This document shows positions 34,101 to 41,307 of a stretch of DNA of 64,000 bases, piece by piece; position 1 is the first letter of the stretch; each line of letters starts with the position of its first letter. Origin of the DNA: Pirellulaceae bacterium (GTDB lineage: Bacteria > Planctomycetota > Planctomycetia > Pirellulales > Pirellulaceae); the NCBI GenBank assembly GCA_016784735.1, contig JADHUC010000004.1:38689-102688 (forward strand), read 5' to 3'. Under the pieces are notes generated by a model. The model did no database searches. It was not told the DNA's origin and saw nothing but the letters and a program-made list of their open reading frames with translations. The translations under genes and the position numbers were made by a program.

Positions 34101-34457
34101 CGGCAGGCCTAGTTTCGGCGAGTCGGCCGCTCGCCTGACCACGAGAAATCTGTCGAAATCCAGAAGCGGGTTGGCCAACAATGCCTCGCGTTGGAGGGAC
34201 TGTAATTCACCTTGGATCTCTTGGTCGGCCTCCGCCGCTTCCAGATGCTGTTCGAGAGCATCGAGCCGCGTCAGGAACTCCGGCCCCCGTGAATACTGTG
34301 CCCCGTAGGTCTGTATGAGATCGGTAATCGCCAACCGGATCGTCTTTGGGGTGCAGCAATCGTCGGCACTTGCCGGAAGGGTCACCAGCGACAGACCAAT
34401 TCCGCCGAGAATCCACAATCCGGTCAGCAGAGACGTCTTCACATGTTGGCGTGACAT
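31143..34457 (-). CDS. HZS-alpha/cytochrome c plus SUMF1-domain fusion protein
   Basis: 1104 aa, signal peptide 1-31, with AAGGAGAAACAG upstream. Residues ~130-480 form a TolB-like propeller (VLYVMDADGRNIRQLTF). Residues ~500-600 resemble the hydrazine synthase alpha middle domain (VPVYEDGSAKFRIPANTPIS). Two haem c motifs follow: CAGCH (560-564) and CVACH (610-614). A SUMF1/FGE-like domain spans ~820-1104 (MVLIPAGEFLMGSS, LPTEAQWEWACRAG, GNVAEW, VVRGGSW). In formylglycine-generating enzyme two Cys follow GGS[YW] by 2 and 7 residues; here the first is Asp and only the second Cys is kept, so sulfatase activation is unlikely. An 87-bp palindrome is inserted in frame just after the second haem motif. 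Probably a periplasmic redox protein of unknown substrate. Confidence 0.78.
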   Translation of the reverse strand: MSRQHVKTSLLTGLWILGGIGLSLVTLPASADDCCTPKTIRLAITDLIQTYGAQYSRGPEFLTRLDALEQHLEAAEADQEIQGELQSLQREALLANPLLDFDRFLVVRRAADSPKLGLPQNWQSNSSLPKSGFRDSVVTLSLADAEGQLTTLYEPEEGRFVGDLDLDFDAERFLFSMPGPGGRWQVFEIGVDGAGLRQLTGEQPDVDSYDACYLPDGKIIFTSSAYFNAVACTGDHAAVLYVMDADGRNIRQLTFDQEHDWSPAVLNNGRILYTRWEYTDTVHCHSRLLFHMNPDGTQQMEYLGGNSYWPNAFFYARPIPDHPTKVVAVISGHHGVPRMGELVVFDPAHGRHEAAGAVQRIPGYGKKVEAVLKDQLVDDSWPKFLHPYPLSEKHFLVASKPRPDSLWGIYLVDTFDNMLLIKEEPGYALLEPIPLKSTPRPPVIPDNVDLSRNDAVVYIGDIYTGRGLKGIPRGAVKSLRVFTYHFAYQGMVGNPNTIGVDGPWDIKRVLGTVPVYEDGSAKFRIPANTPISVQPLDAEGKAIQLMRSWLTAMPGETVQCAGCHEPQNSAPPAQTSLAVNRQPDEIKPWYGQPRGFSYRREVQPVIDRYCVACHDGTGTKKGSGVVFLKGPTGASQKRLPTPFSCPDLRGGENVTDYATELSWQRNADAGRFSVGYTELHRFVRRPGCESDFHVLEPMEFHADTTELVQMLTKGHYGVRMDAEAWDRLVTWIDLNCPFHGTRHEELVDPGRQRQRRRELLKQYANVDDDPEAVPGPGTGLYNSGKLLDPIIPEPPAIPVAQPIDCPGWPFDAEEAARRQQAAGPVTRQTIDLGDGQQIDMVLIPAGEFLMGSSIGELDELPVGRVSLDRPYWISAHEITNRQYNLFDPGHDSRVESKNATQYGIQGYPVNRPEQPVVRVSWNEAMAFCRWLSQQSGRSFSLPTEAQWEWACRAGSTTPLFFGDLDADFSPFANVADAKLAEFASDVWDNRKPLKHATRYDEWFPKDSRFNDGALLSVEPGRYRPNPWGLFDMHGNVAEWTRTTYRSYPYHAGDGREAPASTGRKVVRGGSWRDRPRRCTSSFRLSYLPYQRVYNVGFRVVCEAE
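32521..32607. repeat. 87-bp palindromic element inside a coding sequence
   Basis: Two perfectly complementary 30-bp arms, 32521-32550 and 32578-32607 (beginning GGGCACGAAAAAGGGGTCGG), enclose a 27-nt loop. The length is exactly 29 codons, so the host reading frame at 31143-34457 is kept. The encoded segment (KKGSGVVFLKGPTGASQKRL and flanks) separates haem motif CVACHDG from DLRGGENV and does not resemble cytochrome sequence. Confidence 0.9.
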
Positions 34458-34487
34458 CTGTTTCTCCTTTGCCGGACTGTGAATCCG

Positions 34488-34581
34488 GGGTCAGACGTAC
34501 AGAATTCAATTTTTGCGGGGACAAGGCTTTCCAGATGGCCGGACGATCGGCCGCGAAAATTGAATTCTGTACGTCTGATCC
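34488..34581. repeat. Palindromic repeat upstream of the SUMF1 fusion gene
   Basis: 31-nt arms at 34488-34518 and 34551-34581 with two mismatches; the core reads TCAGACGTACAGAATTCAAT. The loop is 32 nt. It occupies most of the 167-bp gap between the SUMF1 fusion start (34457) and the oxidoreductase stop (34625), so it probably lies in the leader or terminator region. Confidence 0.85.
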
Positions 34582-34624
34582 CAACGCGATAGCACAACAT
34601 CTCATCGCCCCCTTGCCAAACCTC

Positions 34625-35911
34625 TCAGAATCGCCACGGTTCACGTAGCGCGCGGCTGCGCATCCGGTTCGCTGCGTCGTCGCCGGCAAACTCTTCTTCG
34701 GCCGGATCCCAGGTCAATGGCCGGCCCAGGCACAGACAAATGTTGGCGGCATGGCATGCCGTGGTGGCCCGGTGGGCCACCTCCGCGTTGCAGACGGGCT
34801 GTTGTCGCGTCTTGATGCAGTCCAGAAAATCCCGGATGTGGTTCGTCGCTTTCTCGTACGTGCCCCTTTCGCCTGCCCTGTAGGGTCCCAACAGCGATGG
34901 TGGATCCGCCTGCAATCCCAGGTTGTCGTCCACGGTGATCCAGCCTTCGGTCCCTTCGAAGCGGGCCATCAGACAACTGCCCGACGGAAGTCCCTGGTGG
35001 AAGATCAGCCTGACCCCGTTGGCGTACTCGGCCGCGACTTCGCCCTGGCTCAACTGTTCGTACCGGATCGGGGAGGACATCTCCGCGTCGTTGGCATACT
35101 GCGCCAAATCGGCCTGGTGCGTTCCCCAATCGGTGATGCCTCCGCCGCCGAGATCCGGGATGTGGCTCCAGCCGCCCAGACCACCGATGTAAGCGGAACT
35201 GTAAGGACGCCATGCGGTTGCCCCCAGCCATAAGTCCCAGTCGACGATCTCACGAGGTGGCTCTGGCTCGGGCGGTCGCGCCTGGAACTCGCCGATATTG
35301 CGAACGAAGCCGGGCGTATAGGCATAGATGGCCTGGAGACGTCCCAGCCGCCCGTTACGGGCGGTGTTGGCGGCGTAATGGAACCTCGGGACACTTCGCC
35401 GTTGGGTACCGCCCTGGTACACCCTGGCGCGCGTACGCATCGCGTCGGCTACCGCGCGGCCCTCCGCGATCGTCAACGACATGGGTTTCTCGGAATACAC
35501 GTCCTTGCCGGCCTTGGCCGCCATGACCGAGGCGAGAGCGTGCCAGCGGTCGCCCGTGGCAATGAACACGGCATCGATGTCCTCGCGGGCCAGCAGCTCG
35601 CGAATATCGCGGTAGGCCGCGCAATCCATGGTGCCGTAGGTGTCATTCACCACCGCCTGGCCGGTCTCGCGCCGCTTGCTCTGCACGTCGCAGACAGCAA
35701 CCATTTGCACATCGGGCTCGGCCAGGAAGTTGTGCATCACCCGTTGGCCGAGGCAGCGACCACCAAGCCCAATCGATCCCATGACAATCCGCTGGCTGGC
35801 CGGCAGCCGACGCTGCCCGCCCAAGGCCGTCGAAGTGATCGCGTAAGGAACTGCAACGGCCGCACTGGCACTGCCTAAAAAACGGCGGCGTGAGATCTTG
35901 CGATTTGCCAT
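34625..35911 (-). CDS. Gfo/Idh/MocA family oxidoreductase, Tat-exported
   Basis: 428 aa. The N-terminus NRKISRRRFLGSASAAVAVP is a twin-arginine signal, so the enzyme folds with its cofactor before export. The Rossmann fold begins MGSIGLGGRCLGQ, followed by VAVCDVQ. The family motif EKP occurs in GKDVYSEKPMSLTIAEG. The C-terminal domain contains WDLWLGATAWRPY and GGGGITDWGTHQADL, typical of planctomycete members, where the His of the last motif is a likely active-site residue. These NAD(P)-dependent enzymes oxidise or isomerise sugars and inositols; this one probably acts on products of the surrounding polysaccharide-degrading set. The exact substrate cannot be read from sequence. Confidence 0.92.
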   Translation of the reverse strand: MANRKISRRRFLGSASAAVAVPYAITSTALGGQRRLPASQRIVMGSIGLGGRCLGQRVMHNFLAEPDVQMVAVCDVQSKRRETGQAVVNDTYGTMDCAAYRDIRELLAREDIDAVFIATGDRWHALASVMAAKAGKDVYSEKPMSLTIAEGRAVADAMRTRARVYQGGTQRRSVPRFHYAANTARNGRLGRLQAIYAYTPGFVRNIGEFQARPPEPEPPREIVDWDLWLGATAWRPYSSAYIGGLGGWSHIPDLGGGGITDWGTHQADLAQYANDAEMSSPIRYEQLSQGEVAAEYANGVRLIFHQGLPSGSCLMARFEGTEGWITVDDNLGLQADPPSLLGPYRAGERGTYEKATNHIRDFLDCIKTRQQPVCNAEVAHRATTACHAANICLCLGRPLTWDPAEEEFAGDDAANRMRSRALREPWRF

Positions 35912-35986
35912 GACAGTTCAGCAGAATGTTGTGAATCACCAGCGATTCAGTTGTTCGACTGTTTTACTTAGCCGGGGAGTCCGCTT

Positions 35987-36053
35987 GTAGTGCCGCCTTT
36001 AGGCGGTTTTCTGAGCGGTTTGCGGCTCCAAAACCGCCTAAAGGCGGCACTAC
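35987..36053. repeat. GTAGTGCCGCC palindromic repeat, copy 1
   Basis: Perfect 24-bp arms (35987-36010 and 36030-36053), starting GTAGTGCCGCCTTTAGGCGG, with a 19-nt loop containing GGCTCC. It lies between the oxidoreductase start and the downstream end of the GH67-N-like gene. A second copy is at 60745-60817. Confidence 0.9.
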
Positions 36054-36118
36054 GAACACCGCGACATCACGGTTGGCTCGTCGTAGTCCTTCCATTTAAG
36101 GTTCCCGATAACGGCAAG

Positions 36119-39100
36119 TCAATTCGCCATCATCCGGATCCCACCGCCCGAGGCGTCCAGGACGATGTAGCCGTCGCGGCCGTTCTTCGATCCACCCCAA
36201 TCGCCCAGCGAGCCGTTCAAGCCTGACGTTGTCTCCCACTGGACGCCGTCGATGGTTGCTTCGGCGCCCACGCTGCCGGCCCAGAGGACTGTGCCTTCGT
36301 CCAGCCATGAGAGATCGCTGCCCTGAACACGGCCCAATCCGTGAAGCAACGCGACATCCGTGGCCGACAGCGCCTTGTTCCTCCAGATGCCCATGTCGTC
36401 CAGGTAGCCGACGATCTGCGTGTCGTATTCCGTGTCCACGTGGTGTCCAATGAACCGGTCGCCCGTGTAGCTACCTTGGGATATGGCCGGCTGAGTCTTC
36501 TTCCAATCTGCTTCCGTCTTGCCGTCCACGTAGAACCTGAGCTCCGTTCCATCGGCAGTCACGACGAGGTGGTGCCAATCTCCGTCCATGACGTTGGGGG
36601 GACCCGGAACGCCGTTGTCGTAGAAAGGACTCTCGCTCCAGCCCGGGTGGTATCTCGGCTGGCCGGTGCTGGGCCACGTTTGGACGCCGTAGCCTCGGTA
36701 TCCCGCCGCCCCGTAGCCGTGGAGCAATGTTCCGTACTCGCTCGCCCGGGGACTCTTCACCCACGTCGAGAATGTCATGCTGGACACACCAGCCAAGTCG
36801 AGTTGGTCGCCTAACCTGGCCCTCCCGTCGCTCCCCACGGTGTCGCCCGTCAATGTAATCCCCGAGTCGTTGTCCGGAGCTTCGGCCCCCAGATAGGCTC
36901 CGGCGCCGATCAACGCACCGCCGCCAGTGTCGATCTTGGCCGTGCCCGTCAACGTTCCGTCGAAGGCAACGATCGAGCCATCGACATCGCCGGTGAACGG
37001 CACCGTCGATCCGTTGGCCGAGTCGAACGTCCAGTGGGCGATGAGGGCCGGGGGTGCAGTCGCGTTGCGCAAGGTCCTCGCCAGGGCCTCGATCGAGCTG
37101 ATCACGTTCTGGTTGAATCGGAAGAGGAGGTACTTTTCCGTAGGGATATCGGCGTAGGGTATCATCTGCCGAGCGACATCTTGGGCCAGGCGATCCGCGC
37201 GATAGATTGCGGCCTGCGCCGCTTCGAACTGTTTGAGTGTTTTGGCTTCGTCTCCGCTGCTCTTGAGCAGTAAGGCCCGATCAAGTGTCGCTATTGCCTC
37301 GTAGCCCGCTGCCAAGACTTCCAGATAGCCTGCAAAACTCTCGGTCTTGAATATCACGTAGTCCAATTCCGCTTGTGCTCCGGGCAACACCTTGGGCCGG
37401 GCCTCACGCAAGAGGTCAAGCGCCTGCCGGTATCGGGCCGCCATGTCGGTCCATCGCTGTTGTCGCTCGACCGCGGCGCTGATCTCCTTTTCCAGCACCT
37501 CGCGCTGGACCTCCGATCGAGCATCACGGGCGGCGCTGGTTCTCAGGGGAAGCCGCACAGGCGAGAAGCGGTTGTATCCAATGAAGACGCCGCTGCGACC
37601 GTGCCAGCCCAGTTCTCGGTCGTTCTCTTCCAGCATCAGGTAAGCCTTCAACAGCGTGTCCCGCGCATCGAGGCCGAATATGCGACCTAAAAGACCTTCG
37701 TAGAACGTGCGGCAATTGATTTGCGGGTTCCAGGCCCCTTCGGCCATGTACCGAACATTGTTTTCCAGGCCGCGCTCTTTGTTCAACTGCCCAACGATCC
37801 CCGCCACGCCGTATTTCGCGCTGCCGGGAATGATCTCGTCCCGGTCGTACATCATGGCGTTCATTTGCATGTGCAGCTCGCATCCGTCGTCGTCGATTCG
37901 CGGCATGACGATCAGTTCGCGGTCTTCGACATCGCCGTAGAAGCTCATCACGGAGCCTGTGTTGTGCCAATTCTCCATGCTCATCAACCAGACGTCCTTG
38001 GGCAGCAGCGAATCGAGCGCTGGGAACAGGTAGCTGCGAAACAGCACCGCGACGCCCAGATTGGCCTTCGGATGGCGTTTCTTGACCGACTCGATCAGCT
38101 TCGCGGTCACGCACACCTGTGCAAGATCGCTGGTCAGGTGTTTCGGTTCACTCGGACGGTAGTAGCCACGCTTGTTAATCTCTGCGAGGGCGGGGATTTT
38201 CTGACGCACGGCCTCGTTCTGTCGCAGCAACTCCTGGGTCTTCGGATCGCCCATGTCGAGGAACAACTCGGAAGTCCAGACACCGTAGGCATCGGCCTCC
38301 GGATAGGTGTCGATGGCGCTCGTAAAGGCCGCCTCCCAGATGCCCAGCAAGGCCGGATCACCGGGTGCAATGCCAACTCCGCAATACATGTTGTGCAATG
38401 ACTTCGCACCCGCTGGCGCCAGGTTCGGCGGGCCGTAAGGAACTTCGCCCTGCATCAGCCAGACCTGGACCTTGCGCTGGTGGGCATAACGAATGATCTC
38501 TCGGAGGAACTTGCGAGCCGTGTCGAAAGCCTGCTCGGGCGTCTGGGCATCGGCGAACTCGGGCGGGCCGATATACTCGTTTGGAAAACACTCTCGCCCG
38601 ACACGTACGTCCTTGGCCGTTCCGCTGGTCGACAACGCAAAGTCCCAGGCCACGTAGCCCGATTCCTTGGAATAGATAATGTCCCCTCGCTTGCCGCCGT
38701 AAGAGACTTCGACCCACGGCGACCCCATGCCGGCGTAGAACTGAAGGCAATTCAGCTTCAGTTTGGCCAACTGGTCGATGTGCTTGCGGAAATCCTCCAG
38801 CCCCATGTGCCAACGCAACCCGTGGCAGCAGTGCATGCCGCGGTACTTCAACTGCGGCTCCATGCGCACGTCGAGCGCCGGCACGGCCAGATCGGGCTTC
38901 TTCTGCGGGATGATGTCGTTCGTCAACTGAAAGACGATCCCGAGCCGCTCCAGCAACTCGTAGGCCGAGTACATCGTGCCCGCTTCGTCGTTACCACCGA
39001 GGATCACTGCGGTGCGCCCTTGCAGCTTGACACTTTTCAGAATAAGCCCCTCTGGCTTCAGGCCATCAAAGTCGACCAAGCCCTGCTCCTGCGCTGCGGC

Positions 39101-39388
39101 CACCAGCGGGTTCGTTTTTGGGCTGCCCAGCGCGATCAGCGTCTTGCCGGCCGGCAGCCTGTCGCATTCAACCACAGGCAACTCGGCGCCGGAAAGCTGT
39201 TTCACGTACCGCTTCAATTCGCCGGCCACCCAGCGATCGAGCACGTGTGTATTTTGGCCGACGACGATCGCGGCATCCGCTTTGCCACCGTTGGCCAGCC
39301 ATTCTTCCTGAGCCAGAGACTCGCCGACAGGCATTCCCGCGCCCGCAACGACGATGACCGTCACAAACATTGTCCGTGAGTTGAGCAT
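36119..39388 (-). CDS. Secreted GH67-N-like glycosidase candidate with C-terminal LamG (paralogue 1)
   Basis: 1089 aa from ATG 39388, preceded by GAAAGGATC; an in-frame extension to 39514 is rejected. Signal peptide 1-27 (ESLAQ-EE). Residues ~35-150 resemble the N-terminal domain of alpha-glucuronidase-type enzymes (AIVVGQNTHVLDRWVAGELK, GTMYSAYELLERLGIVF). A probable TIM barrel spans ~165-520 (YRGMHCCHGLRWHMGLEDFR, KVQVWLMQGEVP). A helical region follows (~560-770). A LamG-like domain fills ~790-1085 (HWTFDSANGSTVPFTGDVDG; DGDWHHLVVTADGTELRFYV). The paralogue at 41308 shares the layout and TPEQA, AHQRKVQVWL and YVIFKTES motifs. Probably attacks an acidic or substituted plant/algal glycan; catalytic residues were not assigned. 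Confidence 0.65.
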   Translation of the reverse strand: MLNSRTMFVTVIVVAGAGMPVGESLAQEEWLANGGKADAAIVVGQNTHVLDRWVAGELKRYVKQLSGAELPVVECDRLPAGKTLIALGSPKTNPLVAAAQEQGLVDFDGLKPEGLILKSVKLQGRTAVILGGNDEAGTMYSAYELLERLGIVFQLTNDIIPQKKPDLAVPALDVRMEPQLKYRGMHCCHGLRWHMGLEDFRKHIDQLAKLKLNCLQFYAGMGSPWVEVSYGGKRGDIIYSKESGYVAWDFALSTSGTAKDVRVGRECFPNEYIGPPEFADAQTPEQAFDTARKFLREIIRYAHQRKVQVWLMQGEVPYGPPNLAPAGAKSLHNMYCGVGIAPGDPALLGIWEAAFTSAIDTYPEADAYGVWTSELFLDMGDPKTQELLRQNEAVRQKIPALAEINKRGYYRPSEPKHLTSDLAQVCVTAKLIESVKKRHPKANLGVAVLFRSYLFPALDSLLPKDVWLMSMENWHNTGSVMSFYGDVEDRELIVMPRIDDDGCELHMQMNAMMYDRDEIIPGSAKYGVAGIVGQLNKERGLENNVRYMAEGAWNPQINCRTFYEGLLGRIFGLDARDTLLKAYLMLEENDRELGWHGRSGVFIGYNRFSPVRLPLRTSAARDARSEVQREVLEKEISAAVERQQRWTDMAARYRQALDLLREARPKVLPGAQAELDYVIFKTESFAGYLEVLAAGYEAIATLDRALLLKSSGDEAKTLKQFEAAQAAIYRADRLAQDVARQMIPYADIPTEKYLLFRFNQNVISSIEALARTLRNATAPPALIAHWTFDSANGSTVPFTGDVDGSIVAFDGTLTGTAKIDTGGGALIGAGAYLGAEAPDNDSGITLTGDTVGSDGRARLGDQLDLAGVSSMTFSTWVKSPRASEYGTLLHGYGAAGYRGYGVQTWPSTGQPRYHPGWSESPFYDNGVPGPPNVMDGDWHHLVVTADGTELRFYVDGKTEADWKKTQPAISQGSYTGDRFIGHHVDTEYDTQIVGYLDDMGIWRNKALSATDVALLHGLGRVQGSDLSWLDEGTVLWAGSVGAEATIDGVQWETTSGLNGSLGDWGGSKNGRDGYIVLDASGGGIRMMAN

Positions 39389-39870
39389 AGCGATGATCCT
39401 TTCACAGGGCGGCAGGGCCGCCAACGAACTACGAGCTACCGCTCGGGTAGCGCTGGCCCGCTCCCGTTGGTCGCTCAAATTCCTCGCGAAAAACGAAAAT
39501 CTTGACCGTGGCAATACAGAAAACAGACATCTACAACGTTTTGGCCCGGATAACTCATGTAGGCCGGAACGAGGTCGCCTAACTCATTGCCAGAACAGCG
39601 CAACTGAGCCACTGAATATGGAACACCCTGTTCGCAAACGGGCGCAATTATGGCGTCCGAAGTTCCGGCAACGATTCCCGTTGCCCGCTCTGGTCCCATG
39701 ACCGACCGGCGTACACGCTCCTGCCAGGTTCAAGTCATTATCGTGGAACAAGGAAAGCGGGACAGAAGAGGATTCACTTCGTCGAATTGTCACGCCAACC
39801 GTCACCGCCTTCCCGTCCGCCGCGACTTCTCCGCCGTCAGTGTTGCCGAACTCGAAATCGAAATCTCTGT
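39389..39870. other. Intergenic region between paralogue 1 and the toxin-antitoxin module
   Basis: About 480 bp without a credible gene. Long minus-strand frames run across it into the toxin-antitoxin genes but have no ribosome site or family resemblance. No palindrome was noticed. Confidence 0.45.
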
Positions 39871-39899
39871 TTGCCATGTATAGCGATTTGCAGTACAAT
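39871..39899 (+). promoter_or_regulatory. Sigma-70-type promoter of the toxin-antitoxin operon
   Basis: TTGCCA (39871-39876) and TACAAT (39894-39899) are separated by exactly 17 bp, 47 bp before the antitoxin start. This is the clearest housekeeping promoter seen in the window. Autoregulation by the antitoxin is usual for this class. Confidence 0.65.
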
Positions 39900-39946
39900 G
39901 TAAAGAGGCCATACACTCTCGGACGGCTAGAGAGCCGGAGGATTCG

Positions 39947-40216
39947 ATGACCAAGACAAATCAGCTCATGGTGCGCTTGGATGACAGCAGCAAGGCCGAT
40001 ATCGCGAAGGCGGCTGAGCTTCGCAAGGTGAGCATCAGCGACTATGTGCGGATGGTGACCGTGGCCCAAGCCCGTCGTGAAGTGACCCAGGCCGAGCAAG
40101 ACACGATTTCTCTGACACCCGATGAGCAGTTGGCGTTTTGGAGTGCGCTGAACGCTCCGACAGGGTTGACAAGGGCGCAACGGGAACTCGGCCGAACTAT
40201 GCGGGGCGAGAAGTGA
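39947..40216 (+). CDS. DUF1778-family antitoxin (TacA-like)
   Basis: 89 aa from ATG 39947, preceded by CCGGAGGATTCG. The N-terminal half is a ribbon-helix-helix DNA-binding fold (QLMVRLDDSSKADIAKAAEL, then VSISDYVRMVTV). The C-terminal tail (SLTPDEQLAFWSALNAPTGL) is the part that wraps and neutralises the toxin in TacA-type proteins. The stop codon overlaps the GTG start of the acetyltransferase by 4 nt (GTGA), so the two are translationally coupled. It should bind its own promoter together with the toxin. Confidence 0.9.
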   Translation: MTKTNQLMVRLDDSSKADIAKAAELRKVSISDYVRMVTVAQARREVTQAEQDTISLTPDEQLAFWSALNAPTGLTRAQRELGRTMRGEK

Positions 40217-40737
40217 GCGGAGTTCGACTACCCGAGGGCTTTCGTTGGGAGCGTTTGAGGCGGGATCATCCTCGCCGCCAGTTCCGCTGTGGCGAAGAGG
40301 AAGTTGACGCTTGGCTGCGAACCAAGGCGTGGCAACATCAGAAGAAGCACTTGTCCGTGACGAAGGTGTTGCTCGACCTGGACGAGTGGATCGCGGGTTA
40401 CTACACACTCGCCACGGGCCAAGTCGACTTTAGCGACTTGCCCGCAGAGCTGGCCAAGAAGCTTCCGCGACGATCGCTTCCCGTAGCCGTCGTTGCATGG
40501 CTAGGCGTGGCGAGCCATCACCAACGAACAGGGTTGGGGCGGTTGCTGTTGGCTCAAGCTCTTCGCGACTGCTATGAAGCTGGCGAGACATTCGCTTTCG
40601 TGGCGGTGATCCTGGACTGTCTGAACGACGCCGCCAAGCGGTTCTACCAGAAATGGGACTTCCAGGAACTGCCGGGGCATCCCTACAGGCTATTCCTGAG
40701 CTACCGCCAACTCGAATCCATGATGAACGACAGTTAG
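40213..40737 (+). CDS. GNAT-family toxin (TacT-like)
   Basis: 174 aa starting at GTG 40213 within the antitoxin stop; a longer frame from 40138 is rejected because it overlaps the antitoxin. It is a GNAT acetyltransferase: HLSVTKVLLD strand, WIAGYYTLATGQVDF, the acetyl-CoA loop QRTGLG (104-109), and FYQKWDFQEL with the conserved Tyr145. TacT-type toxins block translation by acetylating aminoacyl-tRNA. All core motifs look intact, so it should be active. The pair interrupts the carbohydrate cluster between two paralogous genes, consistent with horizontal arrival. Confidence 0.9.
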   Translation: MSGVRLPEGFRWERLRRDHPRRQFRCGEEEVDAWLRTKAWQHQKKHLSVTKVLLDLDEWIAGYYTLATGQVDFSDLPAELAKKLPRRSLPVAVVAWLGVASHHQRTGLGRLLLAQALRDCYEAGETFAFVAVILDCLNDAAKRFYQKWDFQELPGHPYRLFLSYRQLESMMNDS

Positions 40738-40842
40738 CCAGTCCGCACGACGACGGTTCGAGATCGGCTAGCTGATCATGACGACGCACACAAGACAAGC
40801 CAATCTGACCAACGGCACCTTTTGGCCCTGCGGAGCGTAATA

Positions 40843-40898
40843 GTTGGAGTTCACGCTTCAGCGTGCTTTCGAAGACACGCTAAAGCGTGAACTCCAAC
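40843..40898. repeat. GTTGGAGTTCACGCTT palindromic repeat, copy 2
   Basis: 23-bp arms at 40843-40865 and 40876-40898 with one mismatch and a 10-nt loop (CTTTCGAAGA). Related to the inner palindrome at 13100-13164. It lies after the toxin gene and before the truncated remnant at 40948. Confidence 0.88.
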
Positions 40899-40947
40899 GA
40901 TTTCTTCAAAGCCTCGGCGCGTGGAGGCGGCCCTGATCCAAAGTTGG

Positions 40948-41304
40948 TCATCGTTCCGGCCAGATGAGCCCCAGCTCCAGGCCCGGCTTGTTCCGCATGG
41001 CCCAGAGGTCGAGTAGCTCCATGGCCAGGGTATCGGGCCGGGTGATCGCTTCGTAGTGGTCGTCTTGCGAACTGGCCTTGGGCAGCGGCGAGTCGTCGAT
41101 GAAGAAAATGTCCACGGCCTTGCCGGCCAGTTGGTCGGCGCGGTTGACGTATTTCTGCTCGCCCGTGAGCCGGTGGGCGTTCAGGAGCACGGCAAGGGCA
41201 TCGCCCACCGCGCCGGGCCAGATCACCCGCGATGGGTCAGGCTCGCTGCGCAGGTACCGCTCGGCCGTATCGAGGAACAGCTTGCGGTAGCACAGCGTGT
41301 AACT
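40948..41304 (-). pseudogene. 5'-truncated remnant of a secreted carbohydrate-enzyme gene
   Basis: A 118-codon open stretch reading SYTLCYRKLFLDTAERYL at its start and ending GLELGLIWPER, with no start codon or ribosome site at its head. It begins directly after the TGA-TAG that ends the neighbouring gene (41308) and is in the same frame. The sequence has helical-repeat character and a motif (DDHYEAITRPDTLAMELLDL) seen at the C-terminal ends of planctomycete toroid-type proteins. It is most simply the 3' end of a gene whose 5' part was lost in a rearrangement. Confidence 0.65.
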
Positions 41305-41307
41305 CTA

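Noticed and set aside
31143..34457. Annotation as a formylglycine-generating sulfatase activator
   Set aside because: The first of the two catalytic cysteines is replaced by Asp and the protein is fused to haem and HZS-alpha-like domains.
39389..39514. 42-residue extension of the GH67-N-like paralogue 1
   Set aside because: It would bury the signal peptide; GAAAGGATC precedes ATG 39388.
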